From positions 1-38,774 of the forward strand of contig JAUCBJ010001868.1 in assembly GCA_032718475.1 (NCBI GenBank): a stretch of 38,774 nucleotides of DNA, given 5' to 3'. The DNA is from Nemertoderma westbladi. Taxonomy: Eukaryota; Xenacoelomorpha; Nemertodermatida; Nemertodermatidae. The notes beneath the pieces are model-generated. The model saw only the letters and a list, made by a program, of their open reading frames with translations, was not told the origin of the DNA and ran no database searches. Positions 29,410 through 38,774 of the stretch are shown in pieces; the first letter of the stretch is position 1; each line of letters starts with the position of its first letter. Made by a program: the position numbers and the translations under genes.

Positions 29410-29729
29410 TACTTATTATATCGCTTCAAATTAATTCAACAGTGGATATTTGGGGGAAGGGGGAAGTTACAGTGTGAATTCGGGGGAAGTTTGGTGAACT
29501 GCATTTATGCAGTGAATCCAAACTTCCCCCTTTGATATATCATATACTTAAGACATGCTAGGGTGACGGGGAAATATTTGTTACTGTCACACTTTGCTTC
29601 CATTTATCCTATCCTTTATTATTACCCCAGTCAGATAAGAGATAATAAATCAGTAAAAACTAAACTAAACTGTCTTTCATGCAAACAAATTTCTAACTAA
29701 AGACGGGCGAATGACCACGACCATGGAAA
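29410..29729. other. Spacer between H2 and H3, with a strong hairpin
   Basis: A long inverted repeat lies at 29482-29530: outer arms GGGGGAAGTTTGG/CCAAACTTCCCCC (13 bp) and inner arms ACTGCAT/ATGCAGT. The rest is AT-rich without a gene. Confidence 0.7.
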
Positions 29730-30250
29730 TCCACGAAGCTAAGGAAAATCAACTACTTTCGCTAAGAAAGATTTTCCTTAGCTGAGATGGTCTATTCATA
29801 GTGGGCTATTTTACTTGTGTGAGGCAGATTTGGTTTTTTTTGATTCCGGAAAAAACTAGCCTTTAAAAGTACCCTGAAATTTTGCATGTATATACTACTC
29901 GGCGAGGCGCATCTTTTAGGCCGGGTCTCATATCCAGGAAAAATCTGGTTTCCATGGCAACGGACTTAGAAAAAAGTCTATGTATTTCAAGTCAATATTT
30001 ATAACTCTATTTGTAGGAAAACTATAATAGATATAAACTTGGGGTTTCTCAACTCAACTATAAGTTCCATAGCAGAGCCGATTGAGGTTAAATAGAAAAT
30101 CCAGTTACCTTGGCAACCGGGCTAAACAGATGTTAAAATTTATAAAATGTTAATTTGAAGCCTAAGGTTAAGGTGTTGTGACTTGGGACCAACCCCTACC
30201 CCACTATATAACTTATTCTGCGTCCAAATTTCATTGTTCTATTTTGTAGT
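29730..30250 (+). mobile_element. H3: 5' part of a HINE-type element, cut at the third X-box position
   Basis: The 5' end, hairpin, A module and B module are present as in H1. Homology stops after TTCTATTTTGTAGT, just where the third X-box should begin, and foreign sequence follows. Confidence 0.8.
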
Positions 30251-30561
30251 CAAAGGTAATTTTTTGTAAAAATTTGTAAGTCAAAGGCTAACCAAAGGTC
30301 TACTTACTGATTACGAGTGTGCTGAGGCTGATAATATTACTAGCTGGTGTTATAATGATAGCAAAATGTGTAAAATACTGTATGGGACAAAATTGCTGTA
30401 TACATCCTATACTAGTATTATACATACTATGCTAGTACACAATAAAGGGTCATTTTTTATAGGAGGCTGGTTTCTCATTTGTTTTATATATATATATTTC
30501 GCCAGTCAGGTTGTTGAACTGATTATTCTGATATTCTGTTATTGAACTGATTCTTATTATA
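30251..30561. other. Foreign sequence between H3 and the GA-rich reading frame
   Basis: AT-rich sequence with a TATATATATATA run near 30485. No gene is recognised. Confidence 0.45.
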
Positions 30562-31185
30562 ATGGGAATAATCTATAGTCGCGGAGGGAAAAAACAAACG
30601 CAACAAATAATACAGACCACTCAACAAGAAGGACAGAAAGAAAAAGAATTATTTACAAAACAGCCTGAAACAGACATTGTCCACGAAGCTAAGGAAAATA
30701 ATTTAAATCTAGAAGAATCAAAGAGTCAAATAGAGAATCAAATAAAACGAATGAGGAGGGAAGAGCACGACAAGTGGATGCTGGCGATATTGAAGAGCGG
30801 GAGGAGGCCGGAGGGTAGTGAGGGGATATGCAAGGGAGAGGAGCAAAGAATTAATAGTTCAAAGGATAACAATGGGGGTGGGAGAAGCGTGGAAGGGTGG
30901 AGAAGGGGGAAGGGTGTGGAAGAAAGGGGGAGGGGGGAAAGGAGCGGGGGAGAGGTGAGAAGAGATAGAAGTAGAGGGGAGAGGAGGATGGGAGAAAGGA
31001 GTGGGGGAGAGGTGAGAAGGGAAAGAAGTACAGGGGAGAGGAGGATGGGAGAAAGGAGTGGGGGAGAGGTGAGAAGGGAAAGAAGTACAGGGGAGAGGAG
31101 GATGGGAGAAAGGAGTGGGGGAGAGGTGAGAAGGGAAAGAAGTACAGGGGAGAGGAGGATGGGAGAAGGAGTGGGGGGGAGGTGA
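30562..31185 (+). CDS. Uncertain reading frame: Gln/Glu-rich start running into a 57-bp repeat
   Basis: I do not recognise a family. The frame begins MGIIYSRGGKKQTQQIIQTT, where Gly2 could be myristoylated, then a charged helical stretch (LEESKSQIENQIKRMRREEH) and from about residue 130 the repeat RSGGEVRRERSTGERRMGE. Codons in the middle (VHEAKENN) are encoded by a 20-base copy of the HINE 5' end at 30680-30699. The frame ends where one repeat unit lacks a base, and a second frame (31182-31790) continues the repeat. It may be a real exon fused to repeat DNA, or an accident of a triplet-length minisatellite. The second view is at least as likely. Confidence 0.3.
   Translation: MGIIYSRGGKKQTQQIIQTTQQEGQKEKELFTKQPETDIVHEAKENNLNLEESKSQIENQIKRMRREEHDKWMLAILKSGRRPEGSEGICKGEEQRINSSKDNNGGGRSVEGWRRGKGVEERGRGERSGGEVRRDRSRGERRMGERSGGEVRRERSTGERRMGERSGGEVRRERSTGERRMGERSGGEVRRERSTGERRMGEGVGGR
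30680..30699 (+). repeat. Isolated copy of the HINE 5' terminus
   Basis: Twenty bases identical to the element start (TCCACGAAGCTAAGGAAAAT). The match ends exactly there; the hairpin's second arm does not follow. Confidence 0.75.
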
Positions 31186-31725
31186 GAAGGGAAAGAAGTA
31201 CAGGGGAGAGGAGGATGGGAGAAAGGAGTGGGGGAGAGGTGAGAAGGGAAAGAAGTACAGGGGAGAGGAGGATGGGAGAAAGGAGTGGGGGAGAGGTGAG
31301 AAGGGAAAGAAGTACAGGGGAGATGAGGATGGGAGAAAGGAGTGGGGGGGAGGTGAGAAGGGAAAGAAGTACAGGGGAGAGGAGGATGGGAGAAAGGAGT
31401 GGGGGGGAGGTGAGAAGGGAAAGAAGTACAGGGGAGAGGAGGATGGGAGAAAGGAGTGGGGGAGAGGTGAGAAGGGAAAGAAGTACAGGGGAGATGAGGA
31501 TGGGAGAAAGGAGTGGGGGGGAGGTGAGAAGGGAAAGAAGTACAGGGGAGAGGAGGATGGGAGAAAGGAGTGGGGGAGAGGTGAGAAGGGAAAGAAGTAC
31601 AGGGGAGAGGAGGATGGGAGGAAGGAGTGGGGGGGAGGTGAGAAGGGAAAGAAGTACAGGGGAGATGAGGATGGGAGAAAGGAGTGGGGGGGAGGTGAGA
31701 AGGGAAAGAAGATCAGGGGATAAGA
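30940..31725. repeat. GA-rich 57-bp minisatellite, about 14 units
   Basis: Fourteen units of 57 bases, purine-only apart from a few T and C, each with AAGAAGTACAGGGGAG and GATGGGAGAAAGGAGTG. Because 57 is divisible by three, long open frames exist on both strands. Unit variants (GAGATGAGG for GAGAGGAGG, GGGGGGAGG for GGGGAGAGG) recur in a pattern that suggests multi-unit duplication. Long purine strands like this can form triplex DNA. Confidence 0.9.
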
Positions 31726-32226
31726 GTGGGGGAGAGAGGCGTGGAAGGGAGATGAATGGGGGGGGGGTAGAAGGGAAAGGAGCGGGGTAGAGGCAAGAGG
31801 GGAAGGGAGCAGAGGGGAGATGGGGGGTTTGAGGGGAGAACTGAGAGGTGTGGGGGAGAGGGAAGAAGGGGGAAGGGAGAGGCGTGGGGAGGCGTGGGCT
31901 ATTTACAGTGAGTAACAACGGTTTGGTTATACCACCACTATTGTTTGTTAAAGAAAGATACATCCGTCCGATACATACATCCGATATCAACTTTATCATT
32001 ACCTTCGTTTTGTACATATATAATTAATAACTATTATTGTTTATATGTATTAACATCCATAGATTGTATAAATTATTTATCCTGCTTAAATTACTTAATT
32101 ATAAATCAATATTTTAATACTACTCTAACTATAATTACGCGTTCTACCCATAGTCGTTTTATTTATAAATTTACTTTGAATTTTATTTAATTTGGTTTGT
32201 GTTTAATTTAATTTAATGTATAATAT
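31726..32226. other. Stretch after the minisatellite
   Basis: Decayed GA-rich sequence to about 31900, then AT-rich sequence up to the H4 join. No gene is seen. Confidence 0.5.
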
Positions 32227-32643
32227 ACAGATGTTAAAATTTATAAAATGATAATTTGAAGCACAAGTTAATAGTATTATGACTTGGGACCAACCCCTAC
32301 CCCCACTATATGACTTATTCTGCATCCGAATTACATTGTTCTATTTTTCAGTTTCCATGACAACCACTGCAAACAGATGCATTTTGATAGAAAATCGGTA
32401 ATTTGGGCATAAACTACAATAATTTCTGAAACTCGGTATATGTGTCATCTGAACCACAATCTGGACTGAATCTTTTTTCAAAGGTAAAACCAACAGTTCC
32501 AGAGAATTCTAGTTTCCATGGGAATATAAGTTATTTATTGGCAAATGCTACTAAACTAGGCTAAGCAACAAACCAAATTGGGGCCCTTTGTTTAATTTTC
32601 CTTAGCTTCGTGGTTGCATTTCCTTTAGGAAATGCCTTTCAAG
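32227..32643 (+). mobile_element. H4: 3' part of a HINE-type element
   Basis: Homology resumes at ACAGATGTTAAAATTTATAA, about ten bases past the fifth X-box position, and runs through B', C' and the 3' hairpin to a variant end, CAAG. It may be the other end of H3 with about 310 element bases replaced by foreign DNA. Or it may belong to a composite element that starts at the 20-base terminus at 30680. Confidence 0.75.
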
Positions 32644-32700
32644 TTAGACTAAATTTGCAATTTTGTCCGTTACTTTAATTATGTTCCAGAATTTACTTTG

Positions 32701-33722
32701 TCCACGAAGCTAAGGAAAATCAACTACTTTCGCTAAGAAAGATTTTCCTTAGCTGAGATGGTGTATTCATAGTGGGCCCTTTTACTTGTATGGAGCAGAT
32801 TTAGTCCTTTTTTATTCCGGAAAAAACTAGCCTTTAAAAGTACCCTGAAATTTTGCATGTATGTACTACTCGTCGAGGCGCATCGTGTGGGATGGGTCTC
32901 ATATCCAGGAAAAATCTGGTTTCCATGGCAACGGACATAGAAAAAAGTCTATGTATTTCAAGTCAATATTTATAACTATATTTGTAGGAAAACTATAATA
33001 GATATAAACTTGGGGTTTCTCAACTCAACTATAAAGTCCATAGCAGAGCCGATTGAGGTTAAATAGAAAATCCAGTTACCTTGGCAACCGGGCTAAACAG
33101 ATGTTAAAATTTATAAAATGTTAATTTGAAGCCTAAGGTTAAGATGTTATGACTTGGGAACAACCCCTACCCCCACTATATAACTTATTCTGCGTCCGAA
33201 TTTCATTGTTCTATTTTTCAGTTACCATGACAACCGCTGAAAACAGATGTTTTTATACAAAAATTATTCATTTGGACATAGACTTCGCGATAAAATTTTA
33301 CAAAACTGGGTATGTGTTATCTGGACCACTAGTTAGAACTTTTAGTGAAACTTAAATTATTCCAGAAATTTAGTTACCATGGTAACTGTAGTTTATTAAA
33401 CTCTATATCATTCAAGTCTATATTGATAACTCTATTTGAAGAAAAACTGTAATATATATAAACTTGGGGTTTTGCAACTCATATATAAGATCCATATCCA
33501 AGCCGTTTGAGGTTAATTAGAAAATACAGTTACCATAGCAACAAGTCTAAACAGATGTTAAAATTTATAAAATGATAATTTGAAGCACAAGTTAATAGTA
33601 TTATGACTTGGGACTAACCCCTACCCCCACTATATGACTTATTCTGCATCCGAAATACATTGTTCTATTTTTCAGTTTCCATGACAAGCACTGCAAACAG
33701 ATGCATTTTGATAGAACATCGG
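32701..33722 (+). mobile_element. H5, left part: HINE-type element interrupted by H6
   Basis: Modules A, B, C, A', B' and the start of C' are present, up to ATAGAACATCGG. The element continues at 34990 with TAATTTGGACATAAAC exactly as in uninterrupted copies. Together the two parts make 1267 bases, equal to H1. Confidence 0.88.
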
Positions 33723-34989
33723 TCCACGAAGCTAAGGAAAATCAACTACTTTCGCTAAGAAAGATTTTCCTTAGCTGAGATGGTCTATTCATAGTGGGCT
33801 ATTTTACTTGTATGGGGCAGATTTGGTTTTTTTTGGTCGGGGAAAAAACTAGCCTTTAAAATTACCCTGAAATTTTGCATGTATATACAACTCATCAAGG
33901 CGCGTCGTGTGGGATGGGTCTCATCTCCAGGAAAAATCTGGTTTCCATGGCAACGGACTTAGAAAAAAGTCTATGTATTTCAAGTCAATATTTGTAACTC
34001 TATTTGTAGGAAAACTATAATACATATAAACTTGGGGTTTCTCAACACAACTATAAGGTCCATAGCAGAGCCGATTGAGGTTAAATAGAAAATCCAGTTA
34101 CCTTGGCAACCGGGCTAAACAGATGTTAAAATTTTTAAAATGTTAATTTGAAGCCTAAGGTTAAGGTGTGATGACTTGGGACCAATCCCTACCCCCACTA
34201 TATAACTTATTCTGCGTCCGAATTTGATTGTTCTATTTTGCAGTTACCTTGACAACCGCTGAAAACAGATGTTTTTATACGAAAATTATTCATTTGTACA
34301 TAGACTTCACGATAAAATTTTACGAAACTAGGTATGTGTTATCTGGACCACTAGTTGGAACTTTTAGTGAAACTCAAAACATTCCAGAAATATCTAGTTA
34401 CCATGGTAACTGTAGTTTTTTTAAAGTTATATATCATTCAAGTCTATAATCATAACTCTATTTGGAGAAAAACTGTAATATATATAAACTTGGGGTTTTG
34501 CAACTCATCTATAAGGTCCATATACAAGCCGTTCGAAGTTAATTAGAAAATCCATTTACCATAGCAACAAGAGTAAACAGATGTTAAAATTAATAAAATG
34601 ATAATTTGAAGCACAATTTAATAGTATTATGACTTGGGACCAACACCTACCCCCACTATATGACTTATTCTGCATCCGAATTACATTGTTCTATTTTTCA
34701 GTTTCCATGACAACCACTGCAAACAGATGCATTTTGATAGAAAATCTGTAATTTGGACATAAACTACAATATTTTCTGAAACTCGATGTGTTATCTGAAA
34801 AACAATCTGGACTGAATCTTTTTTCAAAGGTAAAACCAACAGTTCCAGAGAACTCTAGTTTCCATGGGAATAGAAGTTATTTATTGGCAAATGCTACTAA
34901 ACTAGGCTAAGCAACGAACCAAATTGTGGCCGTTTGTTTAATTTTCCTTAGCTTCGTGGTTGCATTTCCTTTAGGAAATGCCTTTCTAG
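33723..34989 (+). mobile_element. H6: full-length HINE-type element nested inside H5, 1267 bp
   Basis: It starts TCCACGAAG and ends CTAG, with both hairpins and all seven motifs. The host H5 sequence on either side joins as ATCGG|TAATT with no duplicated and no lost base. It belongs to the CTAG subfamily with H2 and H7, and is very close to H7. Confidence 0.9.
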
Positions 34990-35234
34990 TAATTTGGACA
35001 TAAACTACAATATTTACTGAAAATCAGTATATGTGTTATCTGAACCACAATCTGTACTGAATTTTTTTTCAAAGGTTAAAGCAACAGTTCCAGAGAACTC
35101 TAGTTTCCATGGGAATATAATTTAATTATTGACAATTGCTACTAAACGAGGCTAAGCAACAAACCAAAGTGTGGCCGTTTGTTTAATTTTCCTTAGCTTC
35201 GTGGTTGCATTTCCTTTAGGAAATGCCTTTCTCG
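34990..35234 (+). mobile_element. H5, right part
   Basis: C' module remainder, last X-box-like motif, inverted ATTTTCCTTAGCTTCGTGG, 3' hairpin and CTCG end. See the left part at 32701. Confidence 0.88.
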
Positions 35235-35246
35235 TAATTTTAAATA

Positions 35247-36513
35247 TCCACGAAGCTAAGGAAAATCAACTACTTTCGCTAAGAAAGATTTTCCTTAGCT
35301 GAGATGGTCTATTCATAGTGGGCTATTTTACTTGTATGGGGCAGATTTGGGGTTTTTTGGTCGGGGAAAAAACTAGCCTTTAAAAGTACCCTGAAATTTT
35401 GCATGTATATACTACTCGTCGAGGCGCATCGTGTGGGATGGGTCTCATATCCAGGAAAAATCTGGTTTCCATGGCAACGGACTTAGAAAAAAGTCTATGT
35501 ATTTCAAGTCAATATTTGTAACTCTATTTGTAGGAAAACTATAATACATATAAACTTGGGGTTTCTCAACACAACTATAAGGTCCATAGCAGAGCCGATT
35601 GAGGTTAAATAGAAAATCCAGTTACCTTGGCAACCGGGCTAAACAGATGTTAAAATTTTTAAAATGTTAATTTGAAGCCTAAGGTTAAGGTGTGATGACT
35701 TGGCACCAATCCCTACCCCCACTATATAACTTATTCTGCGTCCGAATTTGATTGTTCTATTTTGCAGTTACCTTGACAACCGCTGAAAACAGATGTTTTT
35801 ATACGAAAATTATTCATTTGTACATAGACTTCACGATAAAATTTTACGAAACTAGGTATGTGTTATCTGGACCACTAGTTGGAACTTTTAGTGAAACTCA
35901 AAACATTCCAGAAATATCTAGTTACCATGGTAACTGTAGTTTTTTTAAAGTTATATATCATTCAAGTCTATAATCATAACTCTATTTGGAGAAAAACTGT
36001 AATATATATAAACTTGGGGTTTTGCAACTCATCTATAAGGTCCATATACAAGCCGTTCGAAGTTATTTAGAAAATCCATTTACCATAGCAACAAGAGTAA
36101 ACAGATGTTAAAATTAATAAAATGATAATTTGAAGCACAATTTAATAGTATTATGACTTGGGACCAACACCTACCCCCACTATATGACTTATTCTGCATC
36201 CGAATTACATTGTTCTATTTTTCAGTTTCCATGACAACCACTGCAAACAGATGCATTTTGATAGAAAATCTGTAATTTGGACATAAACTACAATATTTTC
36301 TGAAACTCGATGTGTTATCTGAAAAACAATCTGGACTGAATCTTTTTTCAAAGGTAAAACCAACAGTTCCAGAGAACTCTAGTTTCCATGGGAATAGAAG
36401 TTATTTATTGGCAAATGCTACTAAACTAGGCTAAGCAACGAACCAAATTGTGGCCGTTTGTTTAATTTTCCTTAGCTTCGTGGTTGCATTTCCTTTAGGA
36501 AATGCCTTTCTAG
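35247..36513 (+). mobile_element. H7: full-length HINE-type element, 1267 bp, CTAG subfamily
   Basis: It begins 12 bases after the end of H5. It is nearly identical to H6 and shares all its diagnostic variants, including GATTGTTCTATTTTGCAG before the third X-box and GTACATAG for GGACATAG in C. Confidence 0.85.
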
Positions 36514-36614
36514 TAATTGTATATCAACTATTTGGGGAGGCTTCCAAGTTAAACCCGAAAACAATTATTTTGTTACATAGTAAATAACGTTGTATGTTCT
36601 TCTTCCTCTCATAA

Positions 36615-37880
36615 TCCACGAAGCTAAGGAAAATCAACTACTTTCGCTAAGAAAGATTTTCCTTAGCTGAGATGGTCTATTCATAGTGGGCTATTTTACT
36701 TGTATGGAGCAGATTTGGGGTTTTTTGACCGGTGAAAAAACTAGCCTTTAAAAGTACCCTGAAATTTTGCATGTATATACTACTCGACAAGGCGCATCTT
36801 TTGGGCCGGGTCTCATATCCAGGAAAAATCTGGTTTCCATGGCAACGGACTTCAAAAAAAGTCTATGTATTTCAAGTCAATATTTATAACTCTATTTGTA
36901 GGAAAACTATAATAGATATAAACTTGGGGTTTCGCAACACAACTATAAGGTCCATAGCAGATCCGATTGAGGCTAAATAGAAAATCCAGTTACCTTGGCA
37001 ACCGGGATAAACAGATGTTAAAATTTATAAAATGTTAATTTGAGGCCTAAGGGCAAGGTGTTATGACTTGGGACCAACCCCTACCCCCACTATATAACTT
37101 ATTCTGCATCTGAATTACATTGTTCTATTTTTCAATTACCATGACAACCGCTGAAAACAGATGTTTTTATTCAAAACTTATTCATTTGGACATAGACTTC
37201 ACGATAAAATTTTACAAAACTGGGTATGTGTTATCTGGACCACTAGTTGGAACTTTTAATGAAACTTAAATTATTCCAGAAATTTAGTTACCATGGTAAC
37301 TGTAGTTTATTAAACTCTATATCATTCAAATCTATATTGATAACTCTATTTGTAGCAAAACTGTAATATATATAAACTTGGGGTTTTGCAACTCATCTAT
37401 AAGATCCATATCCAAGCCGTTTGAGGTTAATTAGAAAATACAGTTACCATAGCAACAAGTCTAAACAGATGTTAAAATATATAAAATGATAATTTGAAGC
37501 ACAAGTTAATAGTATTATGACTTGGGACTAACCCCTACCCCCACTATATGACTTATTCTGCATCCGAATTACATTGTTCTATTTTCCAGTTTCCATGACA
37601 ACCACTGCAAACAGATGCATTTTGATAGAAAATTGGTAATTGGGACATAAACTACAATATTTTCTGAAACTCAGTATATGTGTTATCTGAACCACAATCT
37701 CTACTGAACTTTTTTCAAAGGTTAAAGCAACAGTTCCAGAGAACTCTAGTTTCCATGAGAATAGAAGTTAATTATTGACAATTGCTACTTAATGAGGCTA
37801 AGCAACGAACCAAAGTGTGGCCGTTTGTTTAATTTTCCTTAGCTTCGTGGTTGCATTTCCTTTAGGAAATGCCTTTCTCG
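36615..37880 (+). mobile_element. H8: full-length HINE-type element, 1266 bp, CTCG subfamily
   Basis: Same module order as H1, with which it shares the CTCG end and module variants (AAATTTATAAAATG, AATTATTCCAGAAATTTAG). Flanks are ATAA on the left and TAAAA on the right. Confidence 0.85.
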
Positions 37881-38165
37881 TAAAATATAAATGAAATATC
37901 TCAGATCGCTATGCCCTGTAACATTTCACAACCAAAATATTTAAGTGTGAAAAGTGTAGGCCTACCACACTCCGCCCAAACAACCGCAAACGCATAGCCA
38001 ACAAATTTAACAAAAGGTTACATACATGTTGGGTTCATGACGAGATGAGTGAAAATTGATCGCGTAATATAAAGTAAAAAATTAAGAGACGGGCTGGCTC
38101 TCCTCCACTTTCTTACCCAATGGATATGTTGTTGTAATAATCTAATATTGGGGCGGCTTTCTCTC
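37881..38165. other. Spacer between H8 and H9
   Basis: 285 bases with no recognised gene or repeat. Confidence 0.5.
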
Positions 38166-38297
38166 GTTTCCATGGGAATATAATTTAATTATTGACAATT
38201 GCTACTAAACGAGGCTAAGCAACAAACCAAAGTGTGGCCGTTTGTTTAATTTTCCTTAGCTTCGTGGTTGCATTTCCTTTAGGAAATGCTTTTCTCG
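38166..38297 (+). mobile_element. H9: 3' end only of a HINE-type element
   Basis: It begins at the last X-box-like motif (GTTTCCATGGGAAT) and carries the inverted subterminal repeat, hairpin and CTCG end. The 5' break coincides with the motif. Confidence 0.8.
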
Positions 38298-38579
38298 TAA
38301 AAAAAAATAGGTCGAAAATAGGTTCAAAAACTAAGGGAGTCCATTGGGTTTATGGTGGTCCCAACTTGGAACTCATTCCTTATGGACAATATGATACTGT
38401 AGTTAAAAGCCGCTTTCAGCCATGATGGTATCCACTTATCAAAGACTGGTTAGGGTATTCTATCTCGAGCAATTTCCAAAACGTTCTACACACCGACTTC
38501 CTAAACTTTCAAAGTGGTAGGTGATTGAAATACGCCATTGGCACCAAATCAGTTGATGGCAAACCGAAATCCACGAAGC
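38298..38579. other. Spacer between H9 and H10
   Basis: 282 bases. A short open frame continues out of H9 (KNRSKIGSKTKGVHWVYGGP) but has no recognised motif. Confidence 0.45.
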
Positions 38580-38774
38580 TAAGGAAAATCAACTACTTTC
38601 GCTAAGAAAGATTTTCCTTAGCTGAGATGGTGTATTCATAGTGGGCTATTTTACTTGTATGGAGCAGATTTGTTTTTTTTTGATTCCGGAAAAAACTAGC
38701 CTTTAAAAGAACCCTGAAATTTTGCATGTATGTACTACACGTCGAGGCGCATCTTTTGGGCTGGATCTCATATC
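38580..38774 (+). mobile_element. H10: start of another HINE-type element, cut by the window end
   Basis: The 5' end, both hairpin arms and the leader up to just before the first X-box are present. Confidence 0.85.

Noticed and set aside
30851-32017. 388-codon Pro/Leu/Ser-rich frame on the minus strand
   Set aside because: It is the complement of the 57-bp GA-rich repeat. A triplet-length repeat without a stop is open on both strands; nothing outside the repeat supports a gene.
27110-36980. Recurring 60-90 codon frames such as MTWDQPLPPLYNLF
   Set aside because: They lie within non-coding HINE copies, differ in length between copies through single-base changes, and show no codon-level constraint.

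Overview
The window is animal nuclear DNA, most likely from a marine invertebrate. It holds intron-split genes for cilium assembly (IFT140) and Rho signalling (a BAR-RhoGAP protein). The rest is rich in mobile DNA: non-LTR retrotransposons, a Polinton/Maverick, a BEL/Pao scrap and a cluster of Helitron-like elements. Echinoderm, hemichordate or cephalochordate are plausible hosts, but the sequence alone does not settle it.

Layout. 1-0.86 kb: flank with a repeated TATTTGGTCCG motif and a 24-bp perfect palindrome. 0.86-1.70 kb: first coding exon of IFT140 (+), followed in its intron by a 16-bp tandem array and a 450-bp inverted-repeat element. 3.39-4.56 kb: two exons (-) encoding the BAR domain of an ARHGAP17/44-like RhoGAP. 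The remaining exons of both genes are missing, and the two models point into each other. 5.27-6.12 kb: a minisatellite of about 67 bp per unit. 6.1-13.2 kb: AT-rich DNA with remnants of three LINE families.

13.2-25.4 kb: the endonuclease half of one LINE and the reverse-transcriptase half of the same family flank a decayed Polinton (about 14.4-23.56 kb). In order on the + strand the Polinton carries an unknown 150-aa gene, a RING protein, a packaging ATPase, a 127-aa hydrophobic-tailed protein, a 56-aa basic protein, an integrase, two related penton-like proteins in tandem, a small basic virion-like protein, the major capsid protein, an adenain-like protease and the start of an unidentified VDFQ-type gene. 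The first six read open. All four capsid-side genes and the protease carry stops or frameshifts. No DNA polymerase B is visible; the right end is cut off beside a BEL/Pao fragment.

26.6-38.8 kb: ten full or partial copies (H1-H10) of a 1.27-kb non-coding element. Its start (TCCACGAAGCTAAGG), subterminal inverted repeat, 3' hairpin plus CTAG/CTCG end and lack of target duplication fit the Helitron2/Helentron-associated (HINE) type. One copy (H6) sits inside another (H5) and shows the exact ends. Each full copy contains seven near-palindromic motifs like GTTACCATGGTAAC, about 150 bp apart, which match the RFX X-box; the interior is a doubled three-module repeat. A GA-rich 57-bp minisatellite with long reading frames interrupts the third and fourth copies.
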